Notes: generated by a model not told the origin, from the sequence alone. Positions 15,982 through 24,450 are shown, counted from the stretch's first letter. The stretch: 64,000 nucleotides of DNA from Ruminococcaceae bacterium UBA3903 (GCA_002391625.1 DGFJ01000016.1:434-64433); one strand, 5' to 3'. Translations and numbers: made by a program.

Positions 15982-16892
15982 TGGCAGATTTAGGCGTAAA
16001 CGTTGCCGGCGTACAATTTAACAATCCGCTGATAGCTGCATCTGGTACTTTTGGCTTTGGCAGAGAATATAGCGAGTTTTACCCGTTGTCTACACTAGGG
16101 GGTATTTCCTGCAAGGGCATAACCTTACAGGAAAGACTTGGAAATCCACCACCTAGAATAGCTGAAACTCCATCGGGTATATTAAATGCAGTTGGACTGC
16201 AAAATCCTGGTGTTGACCACTTTATAGCAGAGGATTTACCATGGCTAAGGCAACAAAATACTGTTGTTATCTCAAACATAGCAGGCAATACACCAGAGGA
16301 ATATTGTCAAATGGCAGAAAAGCTGTCTGATACTGATGTGGATATGATAGAGATGAATATATCCTGTCCTAATGTAAAAAGTGGTGGTGTTCAGTTTGGC
16401 ACATCCTGTGAATCGGTAGGTGCTATTACCAAGGCGGTGCGAAGGTGTTGTAAAAAGCCGTTAATTGTAAAGCTTTCACCTAACGTGACAGATATAGCTT
16501 CTATTGCCAAAAGTGCAGAGGCAGAGGGTGCAGACGCTGTTTCCATGATTAATACATTAACAGGTATGCGTATTGATATTAATACAGGCAGACCTATTAT
16601 TCACAATAACACAGGTGGTATGTCTGGTCCAGCGGTGTTTCCTGTAGCTGTTAGAATGGTTTGGCAGGTAGCACAGGCTATTAATATTCCTATTATTGGT
16701 ATGGGCGGTATATCTACATGGCAGGACGCTGTAGAAATGCTCATAGCTGGTGCAGCAGCATTACAAATAGGAACAGTGCTGTTTTCTGACCCATATGCCC
16801 CTATAAAGATTAATAAGGGCATAGCCGAATTTTTAGATAAAAAGGGCTTGCAATCTGTTGCAGAATTAACAGGTACTATTAACCCATGGTAA
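15981..16892 (+). CDS. pyrD: Dihydroorotate dehydrogenase B, catalytic subunit
   Basis: A 303-residue class 1B dihydroorotate dehydrogenase, which oxidises dihydroorotate to orotate with FMN in pyrimidine synthesis. Family motifs seen are Ala-Ser-Gly-Thr-Phe-Gly-Phe-Gly near the N-terminus, Asn-Ala-Val-Gly-Leu-Gln-Asn-Pro-Gly, the active-site Cys in Glu-Met-Asn-Ile-Ser-Cys-Pro-Asn, Val-Lys-Leu-Ser-Pro-Asn-Val, and the FMN-phosphate site Gly-Met-Gly-Gly-Ile. The start overlaps the pyrK stop, with a GAGGAGG site inside pyrK. No other pyr genes lie in the window. Confidence 0.95.
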   Translation: MADLGVNVAGVQFNNPLIAASGTFGFGREYSEFYPLSTLGGISCKGITLQERLGNPPPRIAETPSGILNAVGLQNPGVDHFIAEDLPWLRQQNTVVISNIAGNTPEEYCQMAEKLSDTDVDMIEMNISCPNVKSGGVQFGTSCESVGAITKAVRRCCKKPLIVKLSPNVTDIASIAKSAEAEGADAVSMINTLTGMRIDINTGRPIIHNNTGGMSGPAVFPVAVRMVWQVAQAINIPIIGMGGISTWQDAVEMLIAGAAALQIGTVLFSDPYAPIKINKGIAEFLDKKGLQSVAELTGTINPW

Positions 16893-16921
16893 TAAAATAT
16901 AAGCCTTTTGGGTAAGCTAAT

Positions 16922-16942
16922 CTCATTAAATATTTTAATGAG
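16922..16942 (+). promoter_or_regulatory. Hairpin overlapping the Shine-Dalgarno of the DUF421 gene
   Basis: CTCATTAAA (16922-16930) pairs perfectly with TTTAATGAG (16934-16942) around a 3-nt loop. The last GAG is part of the GAGG ribosome site seven bases before the 16951 ATG. It may reduce translation initiation, or simply be a spacer hairpin after pyrD. Confidence 0.45.
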
Positions 16943-16950
16943 GTTGGATT

Positions 16951-17658
16951 ATGGAACTTTTAAATGTAGTGTTATGCTCCATAGGTTCAGTAGTAATACT
17001 GTTCTTTTTAACAAAGCTTATTGGTAATAAGCAAATTTCTCAGCTAAATACCTTTGATTATATTAACGGTATAACCATAGGCTCTATAGCGGCAGAGTTT
17101 GCAACATCACTAGAGGGTGACTTTTTAAAACCACTAATTGCCATGGTGATATATGCAGGTGTAGTTTTACTGTTATCCTACATGTCTACAAAGTCTATAA
17201 AGCTGCGACGCTTTTTTACAGGCAGAACATTAATGCTTTTTGACGGCAACAAAATGTACAGAGAAAATTTTAAAAAGTGTAAAATGGACATAGCGGAGTT
17301 TTTGACCCAGTGCAGAGAAAACGGATATTTCGATATTAATGAAATACAAACAGTTGTTTTTGAAACAAACGGTAAAATTTCAATTATGCCAAAATCCCAA
17401 AACAGACCTGCTACGCCAAAGGATATGATGATAAATACAGACGTGGAAAAACCACCTGTAATACTAATACAGGATGGTGCGGTGCTATACGAAAACCTAA
17501 AATTCAGCGGTAATGACCAGCAATGGCTGAACACACAGCTAAAAAACTTGGGCATAAATAAACCTGAAATGGTTTTCGTCGCCAGCGTGGATTATAAAAA
17601 TACACTTTCAGCATATATTAAGCTGTCAGAAAAAGCACCGGGTGATATTTTTCAGTAG
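16951..17658 (+). CDS. DUF421 (YetF-like) membrane protein
   Basis: A 235-residue member of the DUF421/YetF family. It has three predicted membrane helices in the first ~80 residues and the conserved cytosolic segment Gly-Lys-Ile-Ser ... Met-Pro-Lys. The membrane part carries Gly-Asn-Lys-Gln-Ile-Ser-Gln-Leu-Asn-Thr-Phe-Asp-Tyr-Ile, the usual start of the family core. The C-terminal part (~140-230) adds a second soluble region of the kind found in the Firmicute subgroup. Homologues in Bacillus are linked to spores and germination, but no activity is established. It is a single gene between pyrD and a strong terminator. Confidence 0.85.
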   Translation: MELLNVVLCSIGSVVILFFLTKLIGNKQISQLNTFDYINGITIGSIAAEFATSLEGDFLKPLIAMVIYAGVVLLLSYMSTKSIKLRRFFTGRTLMLFDGNKMYRENFKKCKMDIAEFLTQCRENGYFDINEIQTVVFETNGKISIMPKSQNRPATPKDMMINTDVEKPPVILIQDGAVLYENLKFSGNDQQWLNTQLKNLGINKPEMVFVASVDYKNTLSAYIKLSEKAPGDIFQ

Positions 17659-17663
17659 CCTTT

Positions 17664-17704
17664 AGCAACGACCCTATTCATTTTGAATAAGGTCGTTGCT
17701 TTTT
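17664..17704 (+). terminator. Rho-independent terminator after the DUF421 gene
   Basis: AGCAACGACC (17664-17673) pairs with GGTCGTTGCT (17691-17700), extended by an inner CTATTCA/TGAATAA stem, and runs into TTTTT. Confidence 0.9.
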
Positions 17705-17831
17705 AAGCTTAGGTAATAATTACATAATTAACTTTGTCCCAGCTGCTATTGCAATTTTTATGGATGCAAAATATAATATTAATAGAATATGGCACTGTTG
17801 ACAGCTTTTAAGTAAACCCCAAGGGCAGCAA

Positions 17832-17859
17832 CCTCTAAGCCTCAGCCAAGGCTTAGAGG
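17832..17859. other. Hairpin upstream of a lipoprotein gene
   Basis: CCTCTAAGCC (17832-17841) is a perfect inverted match to GGCTTAGAGG (17850-17859), with an 8-nt loop and no T-run. It lies in the leader of the 17908 lipoprotein gene. Its function is unknown. Confidence 0.5.
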
Positions 17860-17907
17860 TATGTCAACGCTTAGTAATAGATTTAAAAATGAAAAGAGGT
17901 TATAATA

Positions 17908-18429
17908 ATGAGAAAGCTTTTTATCCTTGCAGCTGCTGTGCTGATGTTATCCTTGGCTGGATGTGACAGCGGAGCTACGTTGGCAACGGAGGTTCCCACG
18001 CAGACACCAACCCAAAAGGTAACACAGGCCCCTACCCAGCCTTCCACTGCTGCTCCCACAGAAGCACCAACGCAGGCAGAAACCATAGTGGACAATTCAC
18101 AGCTAAAGCCTGTTACAGGCTCGTGGATGCTGTGGTATTATGAAAATTCAGATGGCACAACACAAGTCCCTAACAGTACAATACAGTATCTTTTTGAGGC
18201 TGATGGTACTTTTACAGCTGTTGTAGCCGGTAATGAGGCAACTGGCACATACACCTTTGATGGTGAAACCTTATTATATACAGCAGATGCCAGCGGAGAA
18301 GAAGGCACGTTTATATATGACAGCACCAACAAAGTGTTAATTGATGAGGGTGCAGGGGGTAAAAAAGCAGTGCTGACAAATGATATGAAAAGGATTGCAG
18401 AGGAGTCAACAGCTAGGGCAGTGCTTTAA
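17908..18429 (+). CDS. Lipoprotein with Thr/Gln/Pro linker and lipocalin-like domain
   Basis: A 173-residue predicted lipoprotein. The signal peptide ends in Leu-Ala-Gly-Cys with Cys at 19. Residues ~25-65 are a Thr-Gln-Pro-Ala linker like those of the two lipoproteins at the left end of the window. Residues ~70-165 look like a small beta-barrel, with Gly-Ser-Trp at its start and repeated short strands containing Phe-Glu-Ala-Asp-Gly-Thr-Phe and Gly-Thr-Tyr-Thr-Phe-Asp-Gly. This is the pattern of lipocalin-like extracellular domains. The start is supported by AAGAGG upstream. No ligand can be assigned. Confidence 0.82.
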   Translation: MRKLFILAAAVLMLSLAGCDSGATLATEVPTQTPTQKVTQAPTQPSTAAPTEAPTQAETIVDNSQLKPVTGSWMLWYYENSDGTTQVPNSTIQYLFEADGTFTAVVAGNEATGTYTFDGETLLYTADASGEEGTFIYDSTNKVLIDEGAGGKKAVLTNDMKRIAEESTARAVL

Positions 18430-18458
18430 AAATGTGGGATGTTAGAGGTGTGTTATAA

Positions 18459-18941
18459 ATGGCAGATAAAATAAACAAGACAAATGCCATGCGGATATTG
18501 GATAAAAATAAAATTGCCTATGATATAAAAACCTATGAGGTGGACGAAAACGATTTATCAGGGGAGCATATAGCTGTACAGCTAGGGTTAAATCCAGCCT
18601 GTGTTTTTAAAACCTTGGTTTTACATGGGGATAAAACCGGTTATGTGGTAGCCTGCATACCTGTGGCGGCTACCCTAGATTTAAAGGAATTGGCAAAGGT
18701 CAGCGGTAACAAAAATGTACAGATGATACACGTAAAAGATATTATGGGAATAACGGGATATATACGAGGTGGCTGCAGCCCCGTTGGAATGAAAAAGAAG
18801 TTCCCAACATTTTACCATAATACTATAACAGCTTATGATAAAATATATTTAAGCGGTGGTAAGCGTGGTATACAAATAGTTGTAGCCCCAGCAGATATTT
18901 TAAGGGCTACTGTTGGTACATCAGCCCCACTTATACAATAA
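18459..18941 (+). CDS. ybaK: Cys-tRNA(Pro) deacylase, YbaK/EbsC family
   Basis: A 160-residue YbaK-type trans-editing protein that hydrolyses mischarged Cys-tRNA(Pro). Recognisable elements are Phe-Lys-Thr-Leu-Val near 47-51 with the catalytic-type Lys, Ile-Arg-Gly-Gly-Cys-Ser-Pro-Val-Gly (~107-115), and the C-terminal Gly-x-Arg-Gly-Ile-Gln-Ile. Its length fits the family (about 155-160). It follows the lipoprotein gene by 29 bp and may be co-transcribed with it. A clear hairpin terminator follows. Confidence 0.9.
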   Translation: MADKINKTNAMRILDKNKIAYDIKTYEVDENDLSGEHIAVQLGLNPACVFKTLVLHGDKTGYVVACIPVAATLDLKELAKVSGNKNVQMIHVKDIMGITGYIRGGCSPVGMKKKFPTFYHNTITAYDKIYLSGGKRGIQIVVAPADILRATVGTSAPLIQ

Positions 18942-18946
18942 AATAA

Positions 18947-18985
18947 TTAAGCCACAGCATTTATAAAAACGCTGTGGCTTAATTT
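18947..18985. terminator. Hairpin terminator between convergent ybaK and the metal ATPase gene
   Basis: TTAAGCCACAGC (18947-18958) pairs perfectly with GCTGTGGCTTAA (18971-18982), followed by TTT. The T-run is short. It serves ybaK and possibly the convergent ATPase gene. Confidence 0.65.
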
Positions 18986-19053
18986 ATTGGTATACAATAG
19001 ATATAAAAGCTGTTTAGTAAATAATAGGGCTAAGCATCAATAAATGTGCTGGA

Positions 19054-21114
19054 CTATTTTTTAACCCTTAATAATCGTGAGGAGTTTAATACGCACAGCA
19101 TACTAACACCTGTGTCGGCAAAAACAGCTAACCACATAGGGGCATAGCCAAGGGCGGCTAATACCAGAATAATTACCTTTACCGACAAAGCAAAAATGAT
19201 GTTTGCCTTTACTACGGATAAAACACGTCTGGCAATTTTTACAGCGGCAGGAAGCTGTTTTAAATTGCCGCTGGACAACACAGCGTCTGCTGCTTCTATG
19301 GCAGCTTCAGAGCCTAATCCCATGGCTATACCGCAGTCAGATACAGCTATAACAGGGGCGTCGTTTATACCATCACCTACAAATACACATTTAGTGCTGT
19401 TTACCTTTAAGGAGGTCATTATTTTTACCTTGTCCTGAGGTAACAGACCAGCGTGATATTCAGTGATACTGCATTGGCTGGCTACGCTTTTTGCCACAGC
19501 CTCATCATCACCTGTGAGCATGGCTATTGTTTTACCACCTAGCCTTTTTAGGGCTTGTGTAATAGCAGGGGCTTCATCCCTGATAGTGTCAGCTACGGTG
19601 ATTTCCCCTTCCGGTTCACCGTTTACAGTTAGATAGATAACACCCTTTTTGCCATGTGACTCCTTTAAAATTCTATAGCTTCCACAGGCTATTTTTGTAC
19701 CGTTTTTCATTGCACTGACGCCTATACCGGGTATTTCTGTATAGTCGGTTAAAATAGGCAGCTCTAACCCCTTAGCCTTGAGCTTAATGGCTGTGGCGAC
19801 GGGATGTACAGAGTTTTCCTCCACCGCAGCGGCCATTGCAATTACCTCATGCTCTGTTAGCCTGCCACAGGATTTTAATGTATTAACTGTTAGCTTGCCA
19901 GCTGTCAGCGTGCCTGTTTTATCAAATACGAAGGTATCTGCCTTTGCCAATGCTTCAATATACTTTCCGCCTTTTATTAGCACGCCAACCTTTGATGCAC
20001 CACCTATGCCAGAGTAAAATCCCAGTGGTACAGATATAACTATAGCACATGGACATGATGCTACCAAAAATACTAATGCACGTGATAACCATGTTGTAAA
20101 GTCCCCTGTGATTATAGTGGGGATTACTACTAACATAACAGCCAACACCATTACAATTGGGGTGTAAACCTGTGCAAATTTTGTTATGAACCTTTCAGAG
20201 CTGCCTTTAGCTGCGGCGGCATCCTCTACCATTTTAATAATTCTGCTGGCAGAAGAATTTTCGTAGCTTTTTGTAACCCTTACGGTTAACAAGCCCTCGC
20301 CGTTCATCATACCGGACATCACCTGACTGTCCGCCCTTGCGGTTACAGGCAGACTTTCGCCTGTTAGGGCAGAGGCATCCATTGAGGATACACCCTTGAT
20401 AACTGTACCATCCAGTGGTACACGTTCAAAGGGCTTTATTATTATTGTGTCACCTACGTTTATTTTTTGTGCAGGCACAATGGTTGTGCTGCTGCCTAAT
20501 AGCAGGCTGGCTGTATCTGGACGTATCTCTGCCAGCTTTTCTATGTCACGTCTGGATTTGTTTACAGCCCTGTCCTCCAACGCTTCACCGATGGCAAACA
20601 AAAGCGTTACCAGAGATGCTTCTGCAAACTCTCCTATACAAAATGCGGCTAATACGGCTATTGCCATTAACGTGTTTTCGTCCAGCTTCAGCCGTTTAAT
20701 GGAGTGAAATCCAGCTATAAACACCTTGTAGCCACATATTATTACGGACAGACCATATGCTGTGGCATACACAACAGCAGGTAAATTAAAAACACGCTCA
20801 CATAGTATAGCTATAACAAATAAACCTAAGGCTATTATTATTTTTAGCCATTCATTATCCTTTTTCTTTTGGGTTATTTTTGTATTACTGTGGTGTGGTA
20901 CAACTGTAACACCCTGCTCAATAGAATCAACTATGGATTGTGTCCACAGCTGTACCTCTTTTTCGGCATTGCTGTTACAAGAAAAAGAAATGGTTTTTGC
21001 AGCGAAGTTCAGCGTTGTGTTTTCAGTGCCTTCATGGTTGGCTATGGCTGTTTCTATTTTTGCTGCACAGCCTGCACAGTGCAGACCATCTAATGTAAAT
21101 TTGTAGTTTTTCAT
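19054..21114 (-). CDS. Heavy-metal-exporting P-type ATPase (Zn/Cd/Co type)
   Basis: A 686-residue P1B ATPase. It has an N-terminal heavy-metal-associated domain with Gly-Leu-His-Cys-Ala-Gly-Cys (10-16), an actuator loop with Thr-Gly-Glu-Ser-Leu-Pro-Val, the ion-path motif Ser-Cys-Pro-Cys-Ala-Ile-Val, the phosphorylation site Asp-Lys-Thr-Gly-Thr-Leu-Thr, His-Pro-Val-Ala in the nucleotide domain, and Gly-Asp-Gly-Ile-Asn-Asp-Ala-Pro. The Ser-Cys-Pro-Cys context and Val-Ile-Ser-Val-Pro-Leu-Gly fit the ZntA/CadA subgroup rather than CopA. It exports divalent metals across the membrane. It lies 32 bp downstream of its ArsR-type regulator, in one operon. Confidence 0.93.
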   Translation of the reverse strand: MKNYKFTLDGLHCAGCAAKIETAIANHEGTENTTLNFAAKTISFSCNSNAEKEVQLWTQSIVDSIEQGVTVVPHHSNTKITQKKKDNEWLKIIIALGLFVIAILCERVFNLPAVVYATAYGLSVIICGYKVFIAGFHSIKRLKLDENTLMAIAVLAAFCIGEFAEASLVTLLFAIGEALEDRAVNKSRRDIEKLAEIRPDTASLLLGSSTTIVPAQKINVGDTIIIKPFERVPLDGTVIKGVSSMDASALTGESLPVTARADSQVMSGMMNGEGLLTVRVTKSYENSSASRIIKMVEDAAAAKGSSERFITKFAQVYTPIVMVLAVMLVVIPTIITGDFTTWLSRALVFLVASCPCAIVISVPLGFYSGIGGASKVGVLIKGGKYIEALAKADTFVFDKTGTLTAGKLTVNTLKSCGRLTEHEVIAMAAAVEENSVHPVATAIKLKAKGLELPILTDYTEIPGIGVSAMKNGTKIACGSYRILKESHGKKGVIYLTVNGEPEGEITVADTIRDEAPAITQALKRLGGKTIAMLTGDDEAVAKSVASQCSITEYHAGLLPQDKVKIMTSLKVNSTKCVFVGDGINDAPVIAVSDCGIAMGLGSEAAIEAADAVLSSGNLKQLPAAVKIARRVLSVVKANIIFALSVKVIILVLAALGYAPMWLAVFADTGVSMLCVLNSSRLLRVKK

Positions 21115-21146
21115 ATTTGTTCCCCCTTTGACCCTTGTGCAGAGGG

Positions 21147-21509
21147 TTATTCCTCTTCTATATGAGTTAAACCAGTTTGATAAATTTCTCTGATATGGTC
21201 ATCATCTAATGAATAGATAGAGGATTTGCCCTCACGGCGAGATTTTACTATATTGGCGCTGCGTAAAATTCTTAATTGATGTGAAACAGCGGACTGCTCC
21301 ATGCCAACTATTTCAGCTATTTCACAAACGCACAAATCACCTTGAAACAAGGCACACATTATGCGTATGCGGGTGCTGTCACCAAAAACCTTAAAAAATT
21401 CAGCCAAATTAAATAGGGTGTCAATATTGGGCATTTTGTCTATTACTGCTTGTAGGGCATGGTTATGCCCTAGCTCACAGCAAGCTGTATTATCGTTTGT
21501 AGTAGTCAC
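21147..21509 (-). CDS. ArsR/SmtB-family metal-sensing repressor
   Basis: A 120-residue winged-helix repressor starting at GTG, with an AGAGGTGAAGG site upstream. The motif Asp-Leu-Cys-Val-Cys-Glu-Ile matches the Cys-x-Cys alpha-3 metal site of CadC/ArsR sensors, and an N-terminal Cys-Cys pair plus His-Asn-His may add ligands. The DNA-recognition helix is Glu-Gln-Ser-Ala-Val-Ser-His-Gln-Leu. The C-terminal Asp/His-rich stretch (Asp-Asp-Asp-His) resembles the alpha-5 site of zinc sensors. It is the first gene of the operon with the metal ATPase, and a palindromic operator covers its start site. Cd/Pb/Zn sensing is inferred. Confidence 0.9.
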   Translation of the reverse strand: MTTTNDNTACCELGHNHALQAVIDKMPNIDTLFNLAEFFKVFGDSTRIRIMCALFQGDLCVCEIAEIVGMEQSAVSHQLRILRSANIVKSRREGKSSIYSLDDDHIREIYQTGLTHIEEE

Positions 21510-21548
21510 AAGCCTTCACCTCTAATAATATTTGTGTTGCAGTGAACA

Positions 21549-21566
21549 TATGAACATCTATTCATA
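21549..21566. promoter_or_regulatory. ArsR-type operator palindrome
   Basis: TATGAA-CATCTA-TTCATA sits just downstream of the -10 of the arsR promoter, the typical position and shape of a SmtB/CadC operator. Binding would block transcription of the regulator-ATPase operon until metal is present. Confidence 0.65.
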
Positions 21567-21577
21567 CGTTTGCTGTA

Positions 21578-21605
21578 ATTATACATCAGACAGATAAAAA
21601 GTCAA
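21578..21605 (-). promoter_or_regulatory. Sigma-A promoter of the arsR-ATPase operon
   Basis: On the minus strand: TTGACT (21605-21600), a 16-bp spacer and a perfect TATAAT (21583-21578). The start site falls near 21571, next to the operator. Confidence 0.7.
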
Positions 21606-21648
21606 TACCCTTTGACAAAATAATACAGCAAAGTTAATTTTTTGTTAA

Positions 21649-21677
21649 TTGACATTTTTATAAATAAAAAGTAAACT
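21649..21677 (+). promoter_or_regulatory. Sigma-A-type promoter for the Ser-rich lipoprotein gene
   Basis: TTGACA (21649-21654), a 17-bp spacer and TAAACT (21672-21677), about 50 bp before the 21731 start. Confidence 0.6.
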
Positions 21678-21730
21678 GGTAGGGTAAGAGTATATCTATA
21701 TTATGTATAAAAGAGAGGATATGATATAAA

Positions 21731-22333
21731 ATGAAAAAATTAGTAGCAGTTATTTTAAGCTGTGCATTATTATTAACCGTTTCAATGCTGTTTACAGCGT
21801 GTGGCGAGGAAGAAACAGCACCAAAAACAGGTATATTAGGTGTGTGGGGTGGTCGTGGTGACGACACACAGGTTCAGTTTAATGATGATGGTACCTGCGT
21901 AGTTGGAGGTACAGCTGGCACATATGAGGTAAAGGACGATAAAACCTTGGTTATGACACCTAATGGCGGCAGCCAAGTAGAATTTAAATGGTCTGGTGAA
22001 GCCACCGATAAGCTAAAAGAAAATGAGTGGACTATCAGCGGTGATAAAATAAAAATTAACGGCTATGAGTATTCCAAGGATAATGACAGTTCATCTAAAA
22101 CCAACAACAGCTCTCAAGGGAACGCATCCTCCGGCACAGCATCCTCTGGCAGTGGGACATCCTCTAACAGCGCCTCGTCAGCATCCTCTGGCGGTGGGTC
22201 CTCCAGCACCTCCTCAAGCACCTCTTCAAGTGCATCCTCAAGTGCATCCTCAGGTGGCTCATCACAAAGCAGCGGTGTACACAGCGATGGTGACGAAACA
22301 CCAATGCCAGTTATCGTTGAAAATTTGGATTAA
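21731..22333 (+). CDS. Lipoprotein with serine-rich tail
   Basis: A 200-residue predicted lipoprotein. The signal peptide ends in Phe-Thr-Ala-Cys with Cys at 24. Residues ~30-115 form a small beta domain with Gly-Val-Trp-Gly, Phe-Asn-Asp-Asp-Gly-Thr and Gly-Thr-Tyr-Glu-Val. This is the same kind of lipocalin-like pattern as in the lipoprotein at 17908-18429. Residues ~118-185 are a low-complexity Ser/Gly/Ala tract, encoded by repeated TCC/AGC-type codons. Here the flexible part is C-terminal, the reverse of the order in the 17908 protein. Function unknown. AGAGAGGA upstream supports the start. Confidence 0.82.
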   Translation: MKKLVAVILSCALLLTVSMLFTACGEEETAPKTGILGVWGGRGDDTQVQFNDDGTCVVGGTAGTYEVKDDKTLVMTPNGGSQVEFKWSGEATDKLKENEWTISGDKIKINGYEYSKDNDSSSKTNNSSQGNASSGTASSGSGTSSNSASSASSGGGSSSTSSSTSSSASSSASSGGSSQSSGVHSDGDETPMPVIVENLD

Positions 22334-22350
22334 TAATAATTGTAATTTTG

Positions 22351-22394
22351 ACATCCCCCTACAATCAGTGTACCAATGATTGTGGGGGGATGTT
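22351..22394 (+). terminator. Rho-independent terminator
   Basis: ACATCCCCCTACAATCA (22351-22367) pairs with TGATTGTGGGGGGATGT (22377-22393), followed by a short T-run. Confidence 0.8.
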
Positions 22395-22498
22395 TATGGT
22401 TTAATTTTTGAAGAATATATGGTATACTCATATTGTATTAGTAGTTTTGAAAATGGTAAAGAGTAATAACCTAACAGATTAAAAAGAGGTTTTATAAT

Positions 22499-22918
22499 AT
22501 GGTGATTATGGCAGTAGATTTAGGAAAAGCACGTACAGGCTTATCGGTGTGCGACAAAGGTGAGCTTTTAGCGTCACCTGTGTGTGTTATCAGCCAACAC
22601 GCACATATACGAATAATTGATAAAATTAAGGAGCAAATAGAAGTCTACAAGCCAGAACAGCTGGTGGTTGGACTGCCCAAAAATATGGACGGTACAGAGG
22701 GTGACAGCGCTAAAAACGCTAGGGCATTTGGACAATTGCTACATGATGAAACAGGCTTGCCAGTGGCAATGCAGGATGAGCGTGGCACTACCATTACCGC
22801 ACATAGCTTTTTAAACAACACAGATACCCGTGGTAAAAAAAGAAAAGCTGTAGTTGACAGTGTGGCAGCCACCATAATTTTAGAGGATTATTTGGCGTAC
22901 AGAAAAAATCACCGCTAA
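22499..22918 (+). CDS. ruvX: Putative pre-16S rRNA nuclease / YqgF (RuvX)
   Basis: A 139-residue RNase H-fold YqgF protein. It has an N-terminal Ala-Val-Asp-Leu-Gly-Lys-Ala-Arg-Thr-Gly-Leu (first catalytic Asp), Val-Val-Gly-Leu-Pro-Lys-Asn-Met-Asp-Gly, a Gln-Asp-Glu-Arg (second acidic site) and Val-Asp-Ser-Val-Ala-Ala (third Asp). The family matures the 16S rRNA 5' end; resolvase activity has also been proposed. Length is normal. The usual partner alaS is absent, so the neighbourhood is not informative. Confidence 0.92.
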   Translation: MVIMAVDLGKARTGLSVCDKGELLASPVCVISQHAHIRIIDKIKEQIEVYKPEQLVVGLPKNMDGTEGDSAKNARAFGQLLHDETGLPVAMQDERGTTITAHSFLNNTDTRGKKRKAVVDSVAATIILEDYLAYRKNHR

Positions 22919-23014
22919 ATTCATAAGACCTTCACGCCTTCAAAGAGCAAGTACTTCAGAAGGTCATATATAACACCTAAGCAATAGCTTTAGCAATTGA
23001 CATAGAGCCAAGGA

Positions 23015-23056
23015 AAAAGCCCTGTAGCTACACAAAAATGTGGTTACGGGGCTTTT
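23015..23056. terminator. Hairpin terminator between convergent ruvX and MATE genes
   Basis: AAAAGCCCTGTAGCTACA (23015-23032) pairs, with a few G-U or mismatched positions, with TGTGGTTACGGGGCTTTT (23039-23056). A-rich and T-rich flanks allow use in both directions. Confidence 0.65.
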
Positions 23057-23115
23057 GGCTGTATTAAAGCTGAATAGATTTGTACAGTGTTTATATAGCA
23101 ATATAGAAAATTGGA

Positions 23116-24450
23116 TTAAGCTGCTGACTTATAATGTCCCTTATAAATTGCCAATAGCACTAATGAAACAATGGCGGTTATTGCTTCAGCTACAGGCATA
23201 GCTAACCATATTCCTACCATACCTAGGCTGGCACAGAAAAGGAAGGCTAAAGGTATTACTATGGCAAAGCCTCTTAATATGGATATTAGCAAAGCCTGTA
23301 TGGGCTTGGCATTTGAACTAAAAAATGATGCAGAAATAATGTTTATACCCGTAAAGAAGAATGCTGCAAAGTATATATATATTCCCTCCACAGCTAAAGC
23401 AGTTAGTGACGTATTATGCTGGCTGTTGAAAATAAGTGCTATAGGCTCGGGGAAAATTGCTGATATAGCGTAGACAATGGTGGCTATTATAATGGCTAAG
23501 GTAATAGCGTATTTGTATAATTTAAAAAGGTCGTGCCTGTTGCCTGTGCCGTAACAACGACTAATGAGGGGCTGCACACCTTGGGCAATACCGGTGAATA
23601 CTGACACAACCACCAAGGCAAGGTTGACGATTATGCCATAGGCGGCTACACCTGTGTTACCGCTGACGCTTAAAATTAACAGATTAAACACAATAATAAC
23701 AATACCTGTGGAAACCTCGGTTATTAGGGAGGATATTCCTAAGGCACAAATATCCAAAAAGGCTTTTATCTTAAGCTTAACCTTTACAAGATGGAAATTA
23801 TTCTTTTTTCTAATAAAATGTGTGGATAATATGATAGTGCTTAACAATGGTGCGGTGCCGGTTGCTAGGGCTGCACCAACCATTCCCATATTTAAAGGAA
23901 AAATAAAAATATAGTCAAACACAATATTGGATATGCTGCCGGTAATCATAGCAATCATAGCCAAGCGTGGGTTGTTGTCATTACGCACGAAGGACATCAT
24001 AAGGTTGCTGATAAAATACATTGGAGATAACAGAAGAAAAACCATCATGTATGACTGTGTTAACGGGATAATATCACCAGAAGCACCTAATGCGATACAT
24101 AAATCGTCTGTAAAAAAAATACCGATGGTGACGAAAATCACAGCGAAAAAGGCGGCTATTATCAAGCTGTTGGTAAAGGCACGGTTAGCCCTTTGCATAT
24201 GGCTTTTACTGCGTTCAATGGCATATCGTGTAGCACCGCCTACACCTATCATCAGCGTTGTACCGTACATAAAGTTGAATAGGGGCAGTCCGATATTTAG
24301 TGCTGTTAAACCGTTAGCACCTAACCCTAGTGCAACAAAGTAGGTATCAGCCAAAATATAACAGGACAAGCCTATCATACCTAAAATGCTAAGTGAAACG
24401 TATCGGCTAAAGCTTTTTAGCAGGCTGTTTTCTGCTTTGTTTTTAATCAT
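23116..24450 (-). CDS. MATE-family efflux transporter
   Basis: A 444-residue polytopic protein with about 12 membrane helices arranged as two related halves. The N-terminus shows the MATE pattern Asp-Thr-Tyr-Phe-Val ... Gly-Leu-Thr-Ala-Leu-Asn-Ile-Gly-Leu-Pro and Ile-Gly-Val-Gly-Gly-Ala-Thr. The second half has Gly-Ile-Ala-Gln-Gly-Val-Gln-Pro-Leu-Ile-Ser. These proteins export drugs or metabolites using Na+ or H+ gradients; the substrate is not readable from sequence. An AAGGAG site precedes the ATG. It is a single-gene unit ending at a shared hairpin. Confidence 0.9.
   Translation of the reverse strand: MIKNKAENSLLKSFSRYVSLSILGMIGLSCYILADTYFVALGLGANGLTALNIGLPLFNFMYGTTLMIGVGGATRYAIERSKSHMQRANRAFTNSLIIAAFFAVIFVTIGIFFTDDLCIALGASGDIIPLTQSYMMVFLLLSPMYFISNLMMSFVRNDNNPRLAMIAMITGSISNIVFDYIFIFPLNMGMVGAALATGTAPLLSTIILSTHFIRKKNNFHLVKVKLKIKAFLDICALGISSLITEVSTGIVIIVFNLLILSVSGNTGVAAYGIIVNLALVVVSVFTGIAQGVQPLISRCYGTGNRHDLFKLYKYAITLAIIIATIVYAISAIFPEPIALIFNSQHNTSLTALAVEGIYIYFAAFFFTGINIISASFFSSNAKPIQALLISILRGFAIVIPLAFLFCASLGMVGIWLAMPVAEAITAIVSLVLLAIYKGHYKSAA

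Noticed and set aside
20762..21106. 114-codon plus-strand frame inside the P-type ATPase gene
   Set aside because: It is antisense to a well-supported conserved protein and has no independent signals.
22065..22379. 104-codon frame over the Ser-rich lipoprotein tail
   Set aside because: A +1 shadow of the repetitive serine tract producing His/Pro/Gln repeats; no start signal.
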